A DNA stretch of 64,000 nucleotides from positions 157,228 to 221,227 of the forward strand of contig VKHL01000035.1 of assembly GCA_015146655.1 (NCBI GenBank), written 5' to 3'. The notes under the pieces are model-generated. The model made no database searches. It saw nothing but the letters and a program-made list of their open reading frames with translations, and was not told the DNA's origin. Position numbers and translations under genes: made by a program. Positions 38,982 to 50,012 of the stretch are shown here, piece by piece (position 1 is the first letter of the stretch; each line of letters starts with the position of its first letter). Source of the DNA: Ochromonas danica. Lineage: Eukaryota > Sar > Chrysophyceae > Chromulinales > Chromulinaceae.

Positions 38982-41900
38982 ATGACGATCTGGCTTGCAA
39001 GATTTCTTCTCATCTTCTTCCTTTCCTGTTCCCTTCATCTCATCCATTCATGGGGAAATCTCACCAGTCACCCAAATCCTTTGCACCACCAGAATACACA
39101 CCTTCTTCCCTCTGGCCAGCTAAAAGAGCAAGAAATCCTCCTCACTGTGACAGGAAATCAGAGCAATCCTGCTCCTCTCCCAGCGGATGAGTTGGGGGCC
39201 TTGCATGACCTCTATAATGCAACTATTGGTGAGTATTGGATCTGGACGGGAGTTCCATGGAATTTCACGGAATCGAATCCTGACCCTTGCAGTGAGGGTT
39301 GGGAAGGAGTCACTTGTAATACAGTATGTGATAATAGCAGCAATTGTGAAGAGCATGTGCACAGTATAATTCTGTCGCATAACAACATGAGTGGAAGTTT
39401 GCCCGACTCTCTGCAACAGCTGCAACAACTGCAAAAGCTGTCTATCACAGGAAACCATAAGCTCACGGGATCTATCCCATCTTCCTTGTCAAGCCTCTCA
39501 TACTTGATTTATTTGGTCTTAGACAGCAATGGTTTAAGTGGTTCTATTCCCAGCAGTCTCACAAACGTCAAATCCTTGGTCTTCTTGGATTTATCTGAGA
39601 ATGATCTGACAGGCATCTTGCCAACGAACCTCTCCCAACTGACAGGGCTGAGCTATTTCTATATATATTCGAATCATCTCTCTGGCTCGATGCCAGGTGA
39701 TATTGGCACCTGGTCTCAGTTATCCTATTTGTATGCCTATTCGAACTTGATTTCGGGTGAATTTCCAGAGAGTATTGCCAATTGCTCACTTCTGAACACC
39801 TTCTCTATTCACAATAACTTCATGACTGGTCATCTGCCGCCATCAGTTAGCAAGCTTAAGTCTTTGACCTATTTTGGCGTCTTCTATAACATGCTCAGTG
39901 GATCGATACCTGACGATGTGGGTACAGCATCAGCTATGCTTTTTATTAGCTTGGATACGAACTTCTTCACGGGTACTCTTCCGTCTTCGATTGGCCAATT
40001 GAGCGCATTAGCATACTTCAGTGTATATGACAATATACTATGGGGATCGCTTCCCTCCACAATCTACGATCTATCCAGCATCACAGATATTTCGCTCTCG
40101 TCGAATACTTTTTCAGGCAGTTTGAGTAGTGCGATAGGTCAATGGACTGCAATGACTTATCTGGATCTGAGCTCCAACATATTTACAGGTAGTCTTCCTG
40201 GTGCGCTTGGTCAGTTGGAGAAGTTGGAGTTCTTTAGTGTAAGCTCGAATGTGTTATCTGGGACTCTTCCAGCAGAATTAGAGAACTGGAAGAATATAGT
40301 GGAGCTATACTTGAGTGTGAATTTGTTCGAAGGTACAATTCCTGCTTTTATCGGGAACATGAGTGCATTGAGCTATTTATATTGGGAAAGCTGTTTACTC
40401 ACAGGTGCATTACCTTCTGAAATGATTTCCCTGGAGAAGTTGTATGTGTGGGACGCCATTAACAACTCTCTATCAGGAACAATACCTGAGTTTATGACAA
40501 CTATGTCCACGTTAGTTGCACTGGCTCTCGGCAATAACCACTTCTATGGTAGTCTTCCTGCAAACTTCGGAAGATTGGCTGAGTTGCAAGATTTAACGCT
40601 CGCTTACAATGGCTTCAGTGGAAGTCTTCCTGCTTCTTTCTCCACACTAAGTAATCTCCAAGCTGCTTCTCTGGCTTGTAACTTCTTGTCAGGCTCTTTA
40701 TCTTCCCTTTCCATCCCGTCAAGCCATCTTGACTATTTGAACATCTCTAATAACTACTTCACTGGAGAGACATCGCCACTGCTATCTTTACAGAATATCT
40801 CGATCCTGGACATTTCCTCGAATGGATTGACGGGATCGTTTCAAGTGCATGAGAAAATGCCTAAGCTGGTTTGGTTGTTCTTACGCGGAAATGAGTTATC
40901 AGGTTCCTTGTCAGGGACTTTCACTTCTCTTTCCACTCCTTCTTTGGTTTATTTGGACCTGTCGAACAATCGCTTCAGCGGTGCATTTCCAGCCTCCGAC
41001 TTCGCACAATTGACCAAACTGAACACACTGGCAGCAGTAGAAAATTGCTTCACAGGAACGATTTCATCCGACCTTTGCAAAGCCAGTAAGTTGCAAGTGG
41101 CAGCATTGGATGGTCTATCGGCTGCTCCGAGTTGTCGCAGGGCAACGCTCTCTTCGTCTGATGGTACGCTTTCATCTTGGGTGCCTTCCTACGTCATGGG
41201 GAAACATGCAGTTCATGGCAGTTTGCCTTCGTGCTTATTCCAGGAGTTGAATGTGTTAGTTACCCTGCACTTGTCCGGGAATAGTTTGAAAGGCACGATT
41301 CCTGACTTGGCTAAGCATAGTTTGCTTTCTGATCTCTCCCTATCTCACAACGAACTATCGGGAACAGTGCCTGATTCTGTGCAGAGCAACTCGTGGATCA
41401 ACCTTGATCTGAGTTTCAACAAGCTCACAGGCATATTGAAGAACAGTATGTCATCCACTGATTGGGCCAATGCTTCGATCGCTCTGGACATCAATCGTCT
41501 TTCTGGCAAGATCCCTAGTGATTACTATCATATAGGGGATGTGGATATGCTGAGAGGCAATATCTTCCAATGTCCGGACGATGGCAATGATGAAGAGAGT
41601 CTGCCTCCCAGTGATCCTTATAACAACCAATATGGCTGTGGTTCGGTGACGTTGAACACGGCTCTGATAATCTGGGGATCGGTAGTAGTATGTTTGGGAG
41701 TGGTGTGTGTTTGCATTGCAGGGTCGATGAAGATGCGCAGTAGTAGACAACGTGAGGATGTTAAGAGTAAGTATAGCAAGGACATTGCGTGTTGTGGGAA
41801 GAGGAAGCAAAATGAGGAGAAAGAAGTATCAGAGGATGTGGGAGAAGGCGAGGACTTGGAGAAGAGAGGTGAGGGAGCGACTTCAAAGGATGAAGAGAAA

Positions 41901-44111
41901 GGGAAATCATCAGCACAGTCAGCGACATGTTGGGATCGGTTCTTGGACAAGGTGGAGATGATGAGGAAGCAGATGGAGGAGTGGCAGTCTGTCTATGGTG
42001 GCGAGAACGACGAGGTCAAAGACGCTCTTCGCAGACAAGACAACACGTATCGCGGAGAAGGCAGTCATGTTGACGAGGCTCATGCCGATGCTGAAAGGGA
42101 GGCTCACCCTATTAATAATCCCGTAGCTGTCCTTCGAAGTCAAATCGTAATGGTGGGCCAGTTGTCACGATTTGTTCGACAGTTTAGTAGTGTAGCGATG
42201 TTGTTGATCGTATTGCTGGGCGTTCCTCTCTATACCACGCTATCTTATTTCTATGGTAGCTACTACTATCAATATGGATGGACGCCGTCAGCAGCATTTC
42301 TGTCAGGAGAATCTGCTGCGATAGCGTTGTTGATTCTGTTTCTTGGTATAGCAGCCAGTCTAGCTTTCTTTATCACATCTCGTGGTTTTTCTTCTTTCTA
42401 TCACGCTGACGATCAACAGAATGGCCGCCACGTTTCTATAAAGTGGTGGTGGTATGGATGGTCTGTAGCTTGTGAGAGCAGCGAGAGTTGGCGCTATTTT
42501 CTTCGTGTGTTGGTGATCGTAGCGGGAAACATCGCAGTGGTGATGGTAGTAAATGCTTCCTTTGTTTACCTCTATGTGCAAATATCTGTCTTGCAGTCAT
42601 TCTTCCTGTCTGTGGCCATGACAGGCTTCAAACTAGTGTGGTCTCGCATCCTGTTCTTGGTTCTTTCTCATTGGATTGCACGAGCACGCGGAAGAAAGCA
42701 AACGTCACGTCCAACTGAGGGTCCTAGTGACAATGCAACTAACACCATTGATGGAGTGAAGAATAATCTAACCCAAATGATGAATGGATGGAATTCTGCA
42801 ACTATTACTATTTACAGTTGTTTGATGTTGTTCAATACAATTGTTGCACCTTGTTTGGCCACACTGTTTATTAGTTCTGATTGTTTCTACTATGTCTTCG
42901 TATCTCCACCTTATGTCGCCGTATCGTATTCATATCTGGCATGTATCGCCATTATTAGGAACACTTGCGTGAGTGCTGCTGATGTTATCAAAACGTCAGA
43001 TTTCCAGCCGCCCTTTAGCTATGGGTATCAATGCAGTTCTGCCTTGCTCCAAGAGTATGGTTATGTGTTCGTGTATAAGTATCTGTTGTTGGGAGTACTG
43101 CATCCACTTGTGGTTCTGTTGTTGACCTTTTATCATGATCAGCAGACGTCCTCTGATGAGAGTGGGAATGGGAATGGGAATGGGAATGGGAATGATGATG
43201 GTGCTGAGAAGAAGGAGGAAGGACCTATGGCGGAAAGGGGAGTTGCTGTTAGCGATGAGCTTATTTCTCCTCTGCACATTCGAAGTGGAGATGTTGCGAT
43301 AGATGCGAAGAATGCATCTCCCAAGCCGAAAGTAATGACATCCAGTAAGGTTTCGTGCTTTGCTTTTCTGCTTCCTCCTCTTTGGAGGAAGAACATCTCA
43401 CATGGGATAATGAGCTATTTTCTGGACGAAACGAATTTCGAGCATGTTTTCTCTGCTGCAGAGTATTCTGTTCGTCTTTCGATGATGATAGGGACTCTTC
43501 TAACATATGGCATCGTGTTACCGTATTTGGCTGTTCTGGTTTGCGTGGCAATAGTGAGCAATACCTATCTGACACAATGGGCGTTGGCGAGGTTTTACCA
43601 AATGGCGTGGAAAGCAAGCGAGAACAATCACCATGACCGTTTATCTTCGTCACTTCGCCTGCATTCCAATGACAGCAAGATGAGCGCTACTGTCCCTGAG
43701 TCGGAGTGGAATGCCGATGGCTCAAGGGAAGCCGTGAGACATGTGAAGGTGGTTTCTTTTTCGTCATCTTGCTCTTCTGTGAGGACCGACAATCAAGCCT
43801 TGGTCGTGCAGCACGTTAGCGATGAATGTGAGCAACTGCCAGCAGCCTTGTTGGTGGCAGCACGACCTCTGTCTGTGTTAATGCTGTTCTTCTTGTCTTG
43901 TTTCCTGTTTGATATCGCTGGTGATAAAGGAGGTGCTTGGATTGGATTGTATTTCGTGTTGGTAATGTGTTTGGTGCCTTTGTTGGCAGTGATTGTGCAT
44001 CGATTATGGCTGGGTTGGATGGAGAGGCGCAGACTGATGCATGAGGAGGTTGTGAGAAATCAAGCATCAAGAGAAGGTACTTGTAGAGATTGTGCGGAGC
44101 CGGTGTCTTAA
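38982..44111 (+). CDS. LRR ectodomain / multi-span membrane receptor-like protein (LRR4)
   Basis: ATG 38982 (the in-frame codon at 38967 is TTG) gives 1,709 residues with the same signal peptide as LRR3 and the same architecture as LRR2. It is a mosaic. The signal peptide and early LRRs (SSLSYLIYLVLDSN) follow LRR3. The cap (ATIGEYWIW) and most central LRRs (SSNIFTG, FFSVSSN) follow LRR2, with private changes. About 1.4 kb from 40628 is identical to both. The span/loop region at 42530-43370 is private, including SFVYLYVQ and a loop starting RGRKQTSRPTEG. The final 700 bp are identical again. An expanded Gly-Asn repeat lies in a cytoplasmic loop, and the tail is unique (CRDCAEPVS). Confidence 0.9.
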   Translation: MTIWLARFLLIFFLSCSLHLIHSWGNLTSHPNPLHHQNTHLLPSGQLKEQEILLTVTGNQSNPAPLPADELGALHDLYNATIGEYWIWTGVPWNFTESNPDPCSEGWEGVTCNTVCDNSSNCEEHVHSIILSHNNMSGSLPDSLQQLQQLQKLSITGNHKLTGSIPSSLSSLSYLIYLVLDSNGLSGSIPSSLTNVKSLVFLDLSENDLTGILPTNLSQLTGLSYFYIYSNHLSGSMPGDIGTWSQLSYLYAYSNLISGEFPESIANCSLLNTFSIHNNFMTGHLPPSVSKLKSLTYFGVFYNMLSGSIPDDVGTASAMLFISLDTNFFTGTLPSSIGQLSALAYFSVYDNILWGSLPSTIYDLSSITDISLSSNTFSGSLSSAIGQWTAMTYLDLSSNIFTGSLPGALGQLEKLEFFSVSSNVLSGTLPAELENWKNIVELYLSVNLFEGTIPAFIGNMSALSYLYWESCLLTGALPSEMISLEKLYVWDAINNSLSGTIPEFMTTMSTLVALALGNNHFYGSLPANFGRLAELQDLTLAYNGFSGSLPASFSTLSNLQAASLACNFLSGSLSSLSIPSSHLDYLNISNNYFTGETSPLLSLQNISILDISSNGLTGSFQVHEKMPKLVWLFLRGNELSGSLSGTFTSLSTPSLVYLDLSNNRFSGAFPASDFAQLTKLNTLAAVENCFTGTISSDLCKASKLQVAALDGLSAAPSCRRATLSSSDGTLSSWVPSYVMGKHAVHGSLPSCLFQELNVLVTLHLSGNSLKGTIPDLAKHSLLSDLSLSHNELSGTVPDSVQSNSWINLDLSFNKLTGILKNSMSSTDWANASIALDINRLSGKIPSDYYHIGDVDMLRGNIFQCPDDGNDEESLPPSDPYNNQYGCGSVTLNTALIIWGSVVVCLGVVCVCIAGSMKMRSSRQREDVKSKYSKDIACCGKRKQNEEKEVSEDVGEGEDLEKRGEGATSKDEEKGKSSAQSATCWDRFLDKVEMMRKQMEEWQSVYGGENDEVKDALRRQDNTYRGEGSHVDEAHADAEREAHPINNPVAVLRSQIVMVGQLSRFVRQFSSVAMLLIVLLGVPLYTTLSYFYGSYYYQYGWTPSAAFLSGESAAIALLILFLGIAASLAFFITSRGFSSFYHADDQQNGRHVSIKWWWYGWSVACESSESWRYFLRVLVIVAGNIAVVMVVNASFVYLYVQISVLQSFFLSVAMTGFKLVWSRILFLVLSHWIARARGRKQTSRPTEGPSDNATNTIDGVKNNLTQMMNGWNSATITIYSCLMLFNTIVAPCLATLFISSDCFYYVFVSPPYVAVSYSYLACIAIIRNTCVSAADVIKTSDFQPPFSYGYQCSSALLQEYGYVFVYKYLLLGVLHPLVVLLLTFYHDQQTSSDESGNGNGNGNGNDDGAEKKEEGPMAERGVAVSDELISPLHIRSGDVAIDAKNASPKPKVMTSSKVSCFAFLLPPLWRKNISHGIMSYFLDETNFEHVFSAAEYSVRLSMMIGTLLTYGIVLPYLAVLVCVAIVSNTYLTQWALARFYQMAWKASENNHHDRLSSSLRLHSNDSKMSATVPESEWNADGSREAVRHVKVVSFSSSCSSVRTDNQALVVQHVSDECEQLPAALLVAARPLSVLMLFFLSCFLFDIAGDKGGAWIGLYFVLVMCLVPLLAVIVHRLWLGWMERRRLMHEEVVRNQASREGTCRDCAEPVS
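43164..43193 (+). repeat. GGGAAT hexanucleotide repeat within LRR4
   Basis: A run of five near-perfect GGGAAT units encodes alternating Gly and Asn in a cytoplasmic loop. LRR2 has a shorter version and LRR3 has lost it, so the tract length varies between paralogues. Confidence 0.85.
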
Positions 44112-44722
44112 CCAACTGCCCTCTCGATTTTGTACATTGATATGGAACGTATTGCAGGATCTTTATGTATAATAATTATGTATTAATAGATGGCGTATTT
44201 GTGTAGACACCACTAGGTTATCTTACATTGCGCCTTCCAATTGCAATTCCTGCAGAAGAACAAAAATTGATTATAATCAATGAGCAATAAGTTTTGTAAT
44301 GCTATAGACAATTGAGTTTGTGAAGACCTTTTACACTGTGGGGAAGATCCCTCATGTTAAACTAACGAACCATTCTTTGTTGGATGATTAATCATCTCTG
44401 TAGATCTTGTTGTGCGAAGCACTCACCCATACACCGAAACAACAACTGCTGAACTGGGAGTGGAAAACGCGTTTGTTTAGTATGGCAGAGTCATTCGATA
44501 TTGTTGACTACATTGATAGTATTGATATTGATTACATTGATATCATCTCTTGCTACCCTCTGGTCCTGTCAAGAAGAGATTCCACTTTTTTCGAATCAAG
44601 AGTAGTTCATTCTAAATTTTCTATCTTCTAAAATCCATCTTCTTGATCATAATATCATATCTTAAGCTATCCTATTTTAAAGTATTTTTATTGTTTTTTT
44701 TGAATAACAAGAGAATAAAATA
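44112..44722. other. Intergenic region after the LRR array
   Basis: About 610 bp, AT-rich. An open frame at 44407-44631 consists largely of an ATTGATATT-type repeat and is not protein-like. The last 100 bp are very AT-rich and form the leader of the next gene. Confidence 0.5.
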
Positions 44723-47128
44723 ATGCAAGAAAATGCTATTTCTATTTCTAATACAAATAATCCAGTAGTATTATTATTATCTAAGAAAGCCAGATGGTCT
44801 CCTTGTCATCATCGTGGAATTACTACACCACCTTTAATTGATTATGTTCTACTAGCAGAGTTTGATATTGATACAGGAAGTACCTTACGTCATCAATTTC
44901 CATCTCCTATTCCAGGATATAAAGCAGATTGGCTTGCAGAACATATGCTACCTGAAGGTGCACATAATCGAATGATAGACTATACTTATATCTTCATTCA
45001 TCGTGATGGTCCTATTCTAGATGATCCTAACACTTCTTCTCCTCCCTCTACCATCCCTTCATCATCGTCATCGTCATTGGCTACACCGCCATCACCATCA
45101 GGTCGAACAGGAGATATACCATTTCTTTATGGTATCAACTGTGTTAAGACTAAACATGATTCCACAGTCCGTCGTGGTGCAATTGTAAAGTCATTATGTG
45201 TATTCTCTCAATATAGTTACATTGAGTCATTAAAGCAACCCTTGGAGAAAGCATTAGAAAAATACTTCCAAACGCCTTCATTAACCGTCTTGGAGGATCT
45301 TTTCCATCGACTTAATGAAACACCAATGCGAGATTTACCAAAACCTTCTATGCTTGAATTATTACTTATGCGTAGAGGAGTAGTTTATGATCCTCTTTCT
45401 CCTGGTCCTGTAGACCACCAGCCTCAAGCATGGAGTCTTTCTATTGCCTATCCTGGAGATGGAGATAATCGAGAACATCTTCTAACGATTCCAATTTATC
45501 GAACTTTAGATGAAGTTGGTAATATCAGTTTATCTAATTTAGTTCATGTCTTTGGTGAGAATGTGATGCGTATCTATCATGCTGTACTTCTAAAACAGCG
45601 TGTTCTCTTTGTTGGATATAATCATGCTACCGAAGATATTGCACAGATTGTTCTTTCTGCTGTAGCGATGGTTTCTCCTCCAATGTCTGGTGTTATTAAG
45701 AGAACATTTCCATATGCCACCCTGTCTGATCTTGGCTTCACAGAGGTAGGGGAAACTTCATTTCTTTCGAGTTAAATACTAATCTTACCATCACTGGATT
45801 TGTAGGTGAAAGGGTACATTGCAGGTGTAACGAATCCCATGTTTCAACAGCATGATCAATGGTGGGATTTGTTGTGTGTACTAGATTTGCCTAACTCTAC
45901 GGCTCAAGTCATTTCTGCTGATGATCGTCGAGCAGAAGATACATCTTCTTCGTCTTCTAGCATTAAACATGCTTCTATGGGTAGTGCTTCTACTTCTTCA
46001 AGTAGCACGAGGAATAACACAATTCCTTCCTCTGGTAGCAATGGCCAGCCTTCTGGAACATCCAAGTTGAATCTAGTCAATCATGAGGATACCCCTCATT
46101 ATCATTTGGATATGAAATTCCTTGCGAAAGTCCAATCTGGCATTGCTAACAACTTGCCTGAGGATTGGGTTCAACAGCAGTTCCATGACTATACATCAGC
46201 CATTTTGAACTTTGCACAAGACAAAGGGACTTTGTTAAATTCATCTCGTTTACATGAGAAGGCCAAGAAGTTTTATGATGGCAATCTGCAACGCTTTGAA
46301 GCTCTCAAGAATTGTTCTATTCTGAATGATATCCCTTTGCATCCATGGGTATGGGCAAAGGAAGATTCTGTTTCTGAGGATGTGATCAATGAAGAAGGAA
46401 AAGAAAAAGTTCCTCCTTCTCCAACTCCATCCAGTCCTAAGCGACCTCCCAGGTTTGAACGTGGTCTCTCTACTAGCAGTAACACGTCAAACCCTAGTGA
46501 TCATTATTATAATGCTCACAATAGCCATGGTAATGCAGATTTCATTCTATTGAAATCATATGTGAGGAAACTACAGCTTGAGAGCCCAGAAAACCTCAAT
46601 CAACCCAACAACAACCAGAATATTAACAATACCAAAGTTGCAGAGACTGCTTTCCAGCATTTGGAGCGTCATCTTCGCTCAGAGAAAGCTATCCAAGGGT
46701 TACTGGTGTTAATGCCTGAATCTCAAGAAGGTCTGCTTCCACTTGCAGCGGGTCTCTTTCATGCCAATCCTCTCATTAAGTTGTGCACTACAGTACTGCT
46801 TAAACGTATTCAATCATTTGATAGTACTCGGCCAGCATTCCAAGCATTAAATCTGATGGTTCAAAGAGCATATGAAAGACAAAAGTTACGTCTAGAAAAT
46901 GGATCATTAGAGCAAGAAGTGGATGCGATGTTATCTCACCGAAAGTCTCTGAATCAGCAAGATATCAATGACATTTTCCTTTCCACATCAGCTGCCAGTG
47001 GCTCTTCAGCCTTGACCTCCTTGACATCCAATGTTGCGACTGCAATTGGGTCCTATATTAATAGTATCATGGAGAATGAAGGTGAAGGTGACAAGGAAGG
47101 AGAACCTATTGTCTTCAATGACGTTTAG
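44723..47128 (+). CDS. AFI1/MesA-like DENN and SPA-domain protein
   Basis: Two exons, 44723-45745 and 45806-47128, give 781 residues. The N-terminal half has the uDENN/SPA pattern: VLLAEFDIDTGSTLRHQFPS, PGYKADWLAEHMLPEGAHNR, DYTYIFIH and later YGINCVKTKHDSTVRRGAIV. The second half includes LSNLVHVFGENVMRIYHAVL, LLKQRVLFVGYNHATEDIAQ and GYIAGVTNPMFQQHDQWWD, which resemble fungal Afi1/MesA proteins (Arf3 interactor, polarity-axis stabilisation). DENN proteins usually act as Rab exchange factors or Arf partners in membrane traffic. Ser/Pro-rich insertions (about 105-130 and 385-420) and an Asn-rich linker are probably disordered. Confidence 0.78.
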
Positions 47129-47407
47129 CTTGGTAGTTAGTTGCGCGTTATTTCAATTGTGAGGTAGCTTGTAGACCTGTTGGACTAGTTGTTTGGTCAC
47201 TATTGCCAGCAGTAGATGAGTTAATGAGGTCATCAAATTATCGCAACAAAAGCTCCTGGAATGGTTTTGGAGTTTTGTTGCTTTTTACACATTTGATGCT
47301 GTCATTATAAAAGTTACTATTAAGATCTTAGAGTCTACCCAGCAGGGTCATATTAAATTTGTTTTACATTCTTTAGTCTTCCCTATTCATCCTTCCGATC
47401 TAATTCA

Positions 47408-48373
47408 CTATTCCTCGAAGAAGACAGTCTTGGAGGCAGGGAGCAGGTCTTCACCAGCACGACCACTTCCAGAGACTTGTGCCATGAGAAGATCTAGACG
47501 ACCTGCCAATGATGACAAGCGAGTGTAAGATTGCACACGTTGTTCCAAAGTCTGACTTAATCCAGTCAATTGTTTGGTGAGGTCAGGAACAGTAATGAGA
47601 TAAGCAACATGATGTCTCAGAATCTGTGCCAACCATTGCGTGACAAGAAGACCTCGAGAAGGACGACGTTCAAACTTTAAGACTAACTTCCGTAAGAATA
47701 ATAAGATACGATGAGTTGGTAATTGTTTGGTTGTGGCTGAGATAACATCAAGATCACCACATTGTAGACATTGTTCTAAGAGATCATCATCACTTGATTG
47801 AAGTGCTTGATCAATAAGTGTCACCAAACTATCTGCTGTAGGTGCATCCCCATTAGACAAAGCAAGGAGTTGAGAGGAAGAAGAGCCATTGGTAGCATTT
47901 GCTTCTAAGGAAGTCAATTGCTTGGAGAGTAACTCTAAGCGTTCACCCAAAGAGACTTCATTCGCACCACTCACAGGGAGTGCTACCTCCTCCTCCTCCT
48001 CTTCCTCCAAAGTCATTTCATCCTCTTTCACTGTCTCTTCTTCCTTCTTCGCTTTGACTTCTTCTTCTTCTGGTTCTCGTGCTGTAAAGTCTACCTTGGC
48101 CTTCTTCGACTTCTTCTTCTCTTTCACTCCTTCTTCACTAGGGATAGTATGAGTCTCTTCTCCTTCTTCTTTAGACCTCTTCTTGTGCTTCTTAGACTTC
48201 TTCTCTTCTTGATTGTCAGAAGATGATGTCACAGCAGCTGCTGGGTGGGTAGCATCATCTACAGGTAATTCTGATTTATTCTTCTTGGAAGAACTCTTGG
48301 ATTTCTTGACTTCACTAGCTTCAGAACTAGCTGAAGCTTCAGTGGTCTTGCGGTGTTTCTCTTCCTTGGGCAT
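47408..48373 (-). CDS. Utp12-domain nucleolar protein
   Basis: The first ATG of the open frame is at 48373; the in-frame codon at 48436 is GTG. The product has 321 residues. The N-terminal half is dominated by Lys/Glu/Ser runs (KKSKSSSKKNKSE, KKSKKHKKRSKEE), typical of nucleolar tails. The C-terminal half (about 185-300) matches the helical Utp12 domain: LEQCLQCGDLDVISATTKQL, HRILLFLRKLVLKFERRPSR and a WLAQILRHHVAYLI helix. In Utp5/WDR43 and Utp12 this domain follows WD40 repeats and works in the small-subunit processome for 18S rRNA maturation. Here no WD40 repeats are present, so it is a stand-alone or N-terminally incomplete version. A TTAACTTAA word lies 70 bp upstream. Confidence 0.75.
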   Translation of the reverse strand: MPKEEKHRKTTEASASSEASEVKKSKSSSKKNKSELPVDDATHPAAAVTSSSDNQEEKKSKKHKKRSKEEGEETHTIPSEEGVKEKKKSKKAKVDFTAREPEEEEVKAKKEEETVKEDEMTLEEEEEEEVALPVSGANEVSLGERLELLSKQLTSLEANATNGSSSSQLLALSNGDAPTADSLVTLIDQALQSSDDDLLEQCLQCGDLDVISATTKQLPTHRILLFLRKLVLKFERRPSRGLLVTQWLAQILRHHVAYLITVPDLTKQLTGLSQTLEQRVQSYTRLSSLAGRLDLLMAQVSGSGRAGEDLLPASKTVFFEE

Positions 48374-48713
48374 GTCGAATGGGTTCAGCACGAAATGATT
48401 GATGGCAGGCAGCAGAGGAGCAGCAGACTCACTCACTCATCGTTAACTTAATTAGGGAGGGCGTTTCTGTAAGAAACTCGTTTCTTCTCTCTTGTTTAAT
48501 CAAAAAGGTGTTTATGAATTATGGCCGTGTAATCACTGGAGGGTATATTCTGGTCTTTGATTGTGACTGGTTGCGTACTAAAGTCATTACATGTGTTTGT
48601 ATCATGTTGACATGGTCTTTAAAACCAAGTAATACTTGAAGCAAGGTTGTGTTATCACTGGTAGCGTATGATAAGACAAAGTCATCTAGACTACATTTTT
48701 ACAACTTTAGTTA
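48374..48713. other. Intergenic region
   Basis: 340 bp between two minus-strand genes. Apart from the TTAACTTAA word at 48443-48451 I see nothing distinct. Confidence 0.45.
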
Positions 48714-50012
48714 TTACGATTGATTTTGATTTTCAAGCTGTGCAGCTGATCTCTTACGAGCAAGATAACGGTCTCTAGCTGAAGAAATCAACTCTTCAGG
48801 TTTCGCCACGGGTGCAATGATAGGCTTTGCCTCCTCTACCTCATATGTGACGACTTTCTTCACAGTGACACCTCTAGAGGATGAATCTTGCTGCTGTTGA
48901 TATTGTCTGTCCAGTCTTTGCAGCCCTTCACCATCTCCACCTTCATGACCTTCAGATTGGCTCTTCTGTTTGCTAGGTGAGATGTCAGCATCATCTGATC
49001 TAACGGCTGCCTCAGTGCTAGAGGAGGTTGGTAAGATATGCTTCTGTCCTACACTACCAGCAGTATAGGCACTGAGAGCATTCTTCTCGACGTTACCTCC
49101 CATAGAGATGTTCTTCTTTAACAACCCCGCATAAAACCCTTCCATACCAAGAGCATGTACATCTGTCTTCTGCTCTAGTGCTTCCGACAATCTACACAAT
49201 GTCACACAATCATCACTATGAGATAGACAACAGTGGTATATCATATCGTGTTAACAACTTGCTTACCGATCAGCATAATCCCATTTCTTATCTTCTAACA
49301 GCTTCTTCTTATAGGCGGATGTGATAAACTTAGGTTGATCATCTCCTACAATTCCTTCTGCTTCTTGTTCTTTGATTAACTTTCTCTCATATGCTTTCTC
49401 ACGATCTCGTTCACGTATCTTCGCAGCTACTTTAAGATTTTGAATATATTGTGATTTCTATGTGATCATCATTTGTTGTATTCACACAGTGATGTCATTA
49501 CACGGACAATGTAAGGGAGGACTTACCGGATTTTCTGTCTTGCCTGCTAGAGAAGAGCTACCAGAAGAGAGTGCATGTTGAGCAGGTTCTCTTTGAGCGA
49601 AGTTGTCGTACTGTCCATCGTAATCGTAGACAGAGGCAAGTTGAGGGTCATCCAAGGGAAGTGTAGAGGAATTGATTCTCCCACTTGAGGTGGGCTTCTT
49701 CTTCTGGTGAGGAGGAGCACTCTCTTCGTCGTCGTCGTCATCGTCCAGAGTGAAGACTGAGTTCTTGATAGGTTTGATGGGTGGCGCCTCTTTGGGTTCT
49801 ATGATACACCCCATGAGATGAGACAGCGACACAGAGAGATTGTCAATGTGAGCGAGTGAGTAAGTTATTGTTAGTAAGTGATTGTGAGTTAATAAGTGTG
49901 TGTATGTGGGTATGGGACAGTATGAGGAGGCAGCATGTGAGGAAAGAAAACACTTACTAGATGCCGGTTTCATGTTGATGAGGCCATATTTCTTGCCTGA
50001 AGAAGTCTCCAT
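48714..50012 (-). CDS. NSRP1: Nuclear speckle splicing regulatory protein 1-like
   Basis: Four exons: 50012-49958, 49798-49527, 49457-49267 and 49191-48714, in frame, 331 residues. The N-terminus reads SSGKKYGLINMKPASSK, the usual opening of NSRP1-type proteins. An acidic stretch (LDDDDDDEE) and a YDYDGQYD segment follow. The third exon supplies the DUF2040 core: YIQNLKVAAKIRERDREKAY and EGIVGDDQPKFITSAYKKKL. The C-terminus is Gln/Ser-rich and ends in a basic DRYLARKRSAAQ helix. NSRP1 is a nuclear-speckle RNA-binding protein that modulates alternative splicing. The gene is itself split by three introns of 69-159 nt, longer than most here. Confidence 0.82.

Noticed and set aside
19795-44111. 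CRISPR-like or phage-type repeat array
   Set aside because: Repetition here is protein-level LRR periodicity and paralogy in a eukaryotic genome; no short identical repeats with unique spacers.
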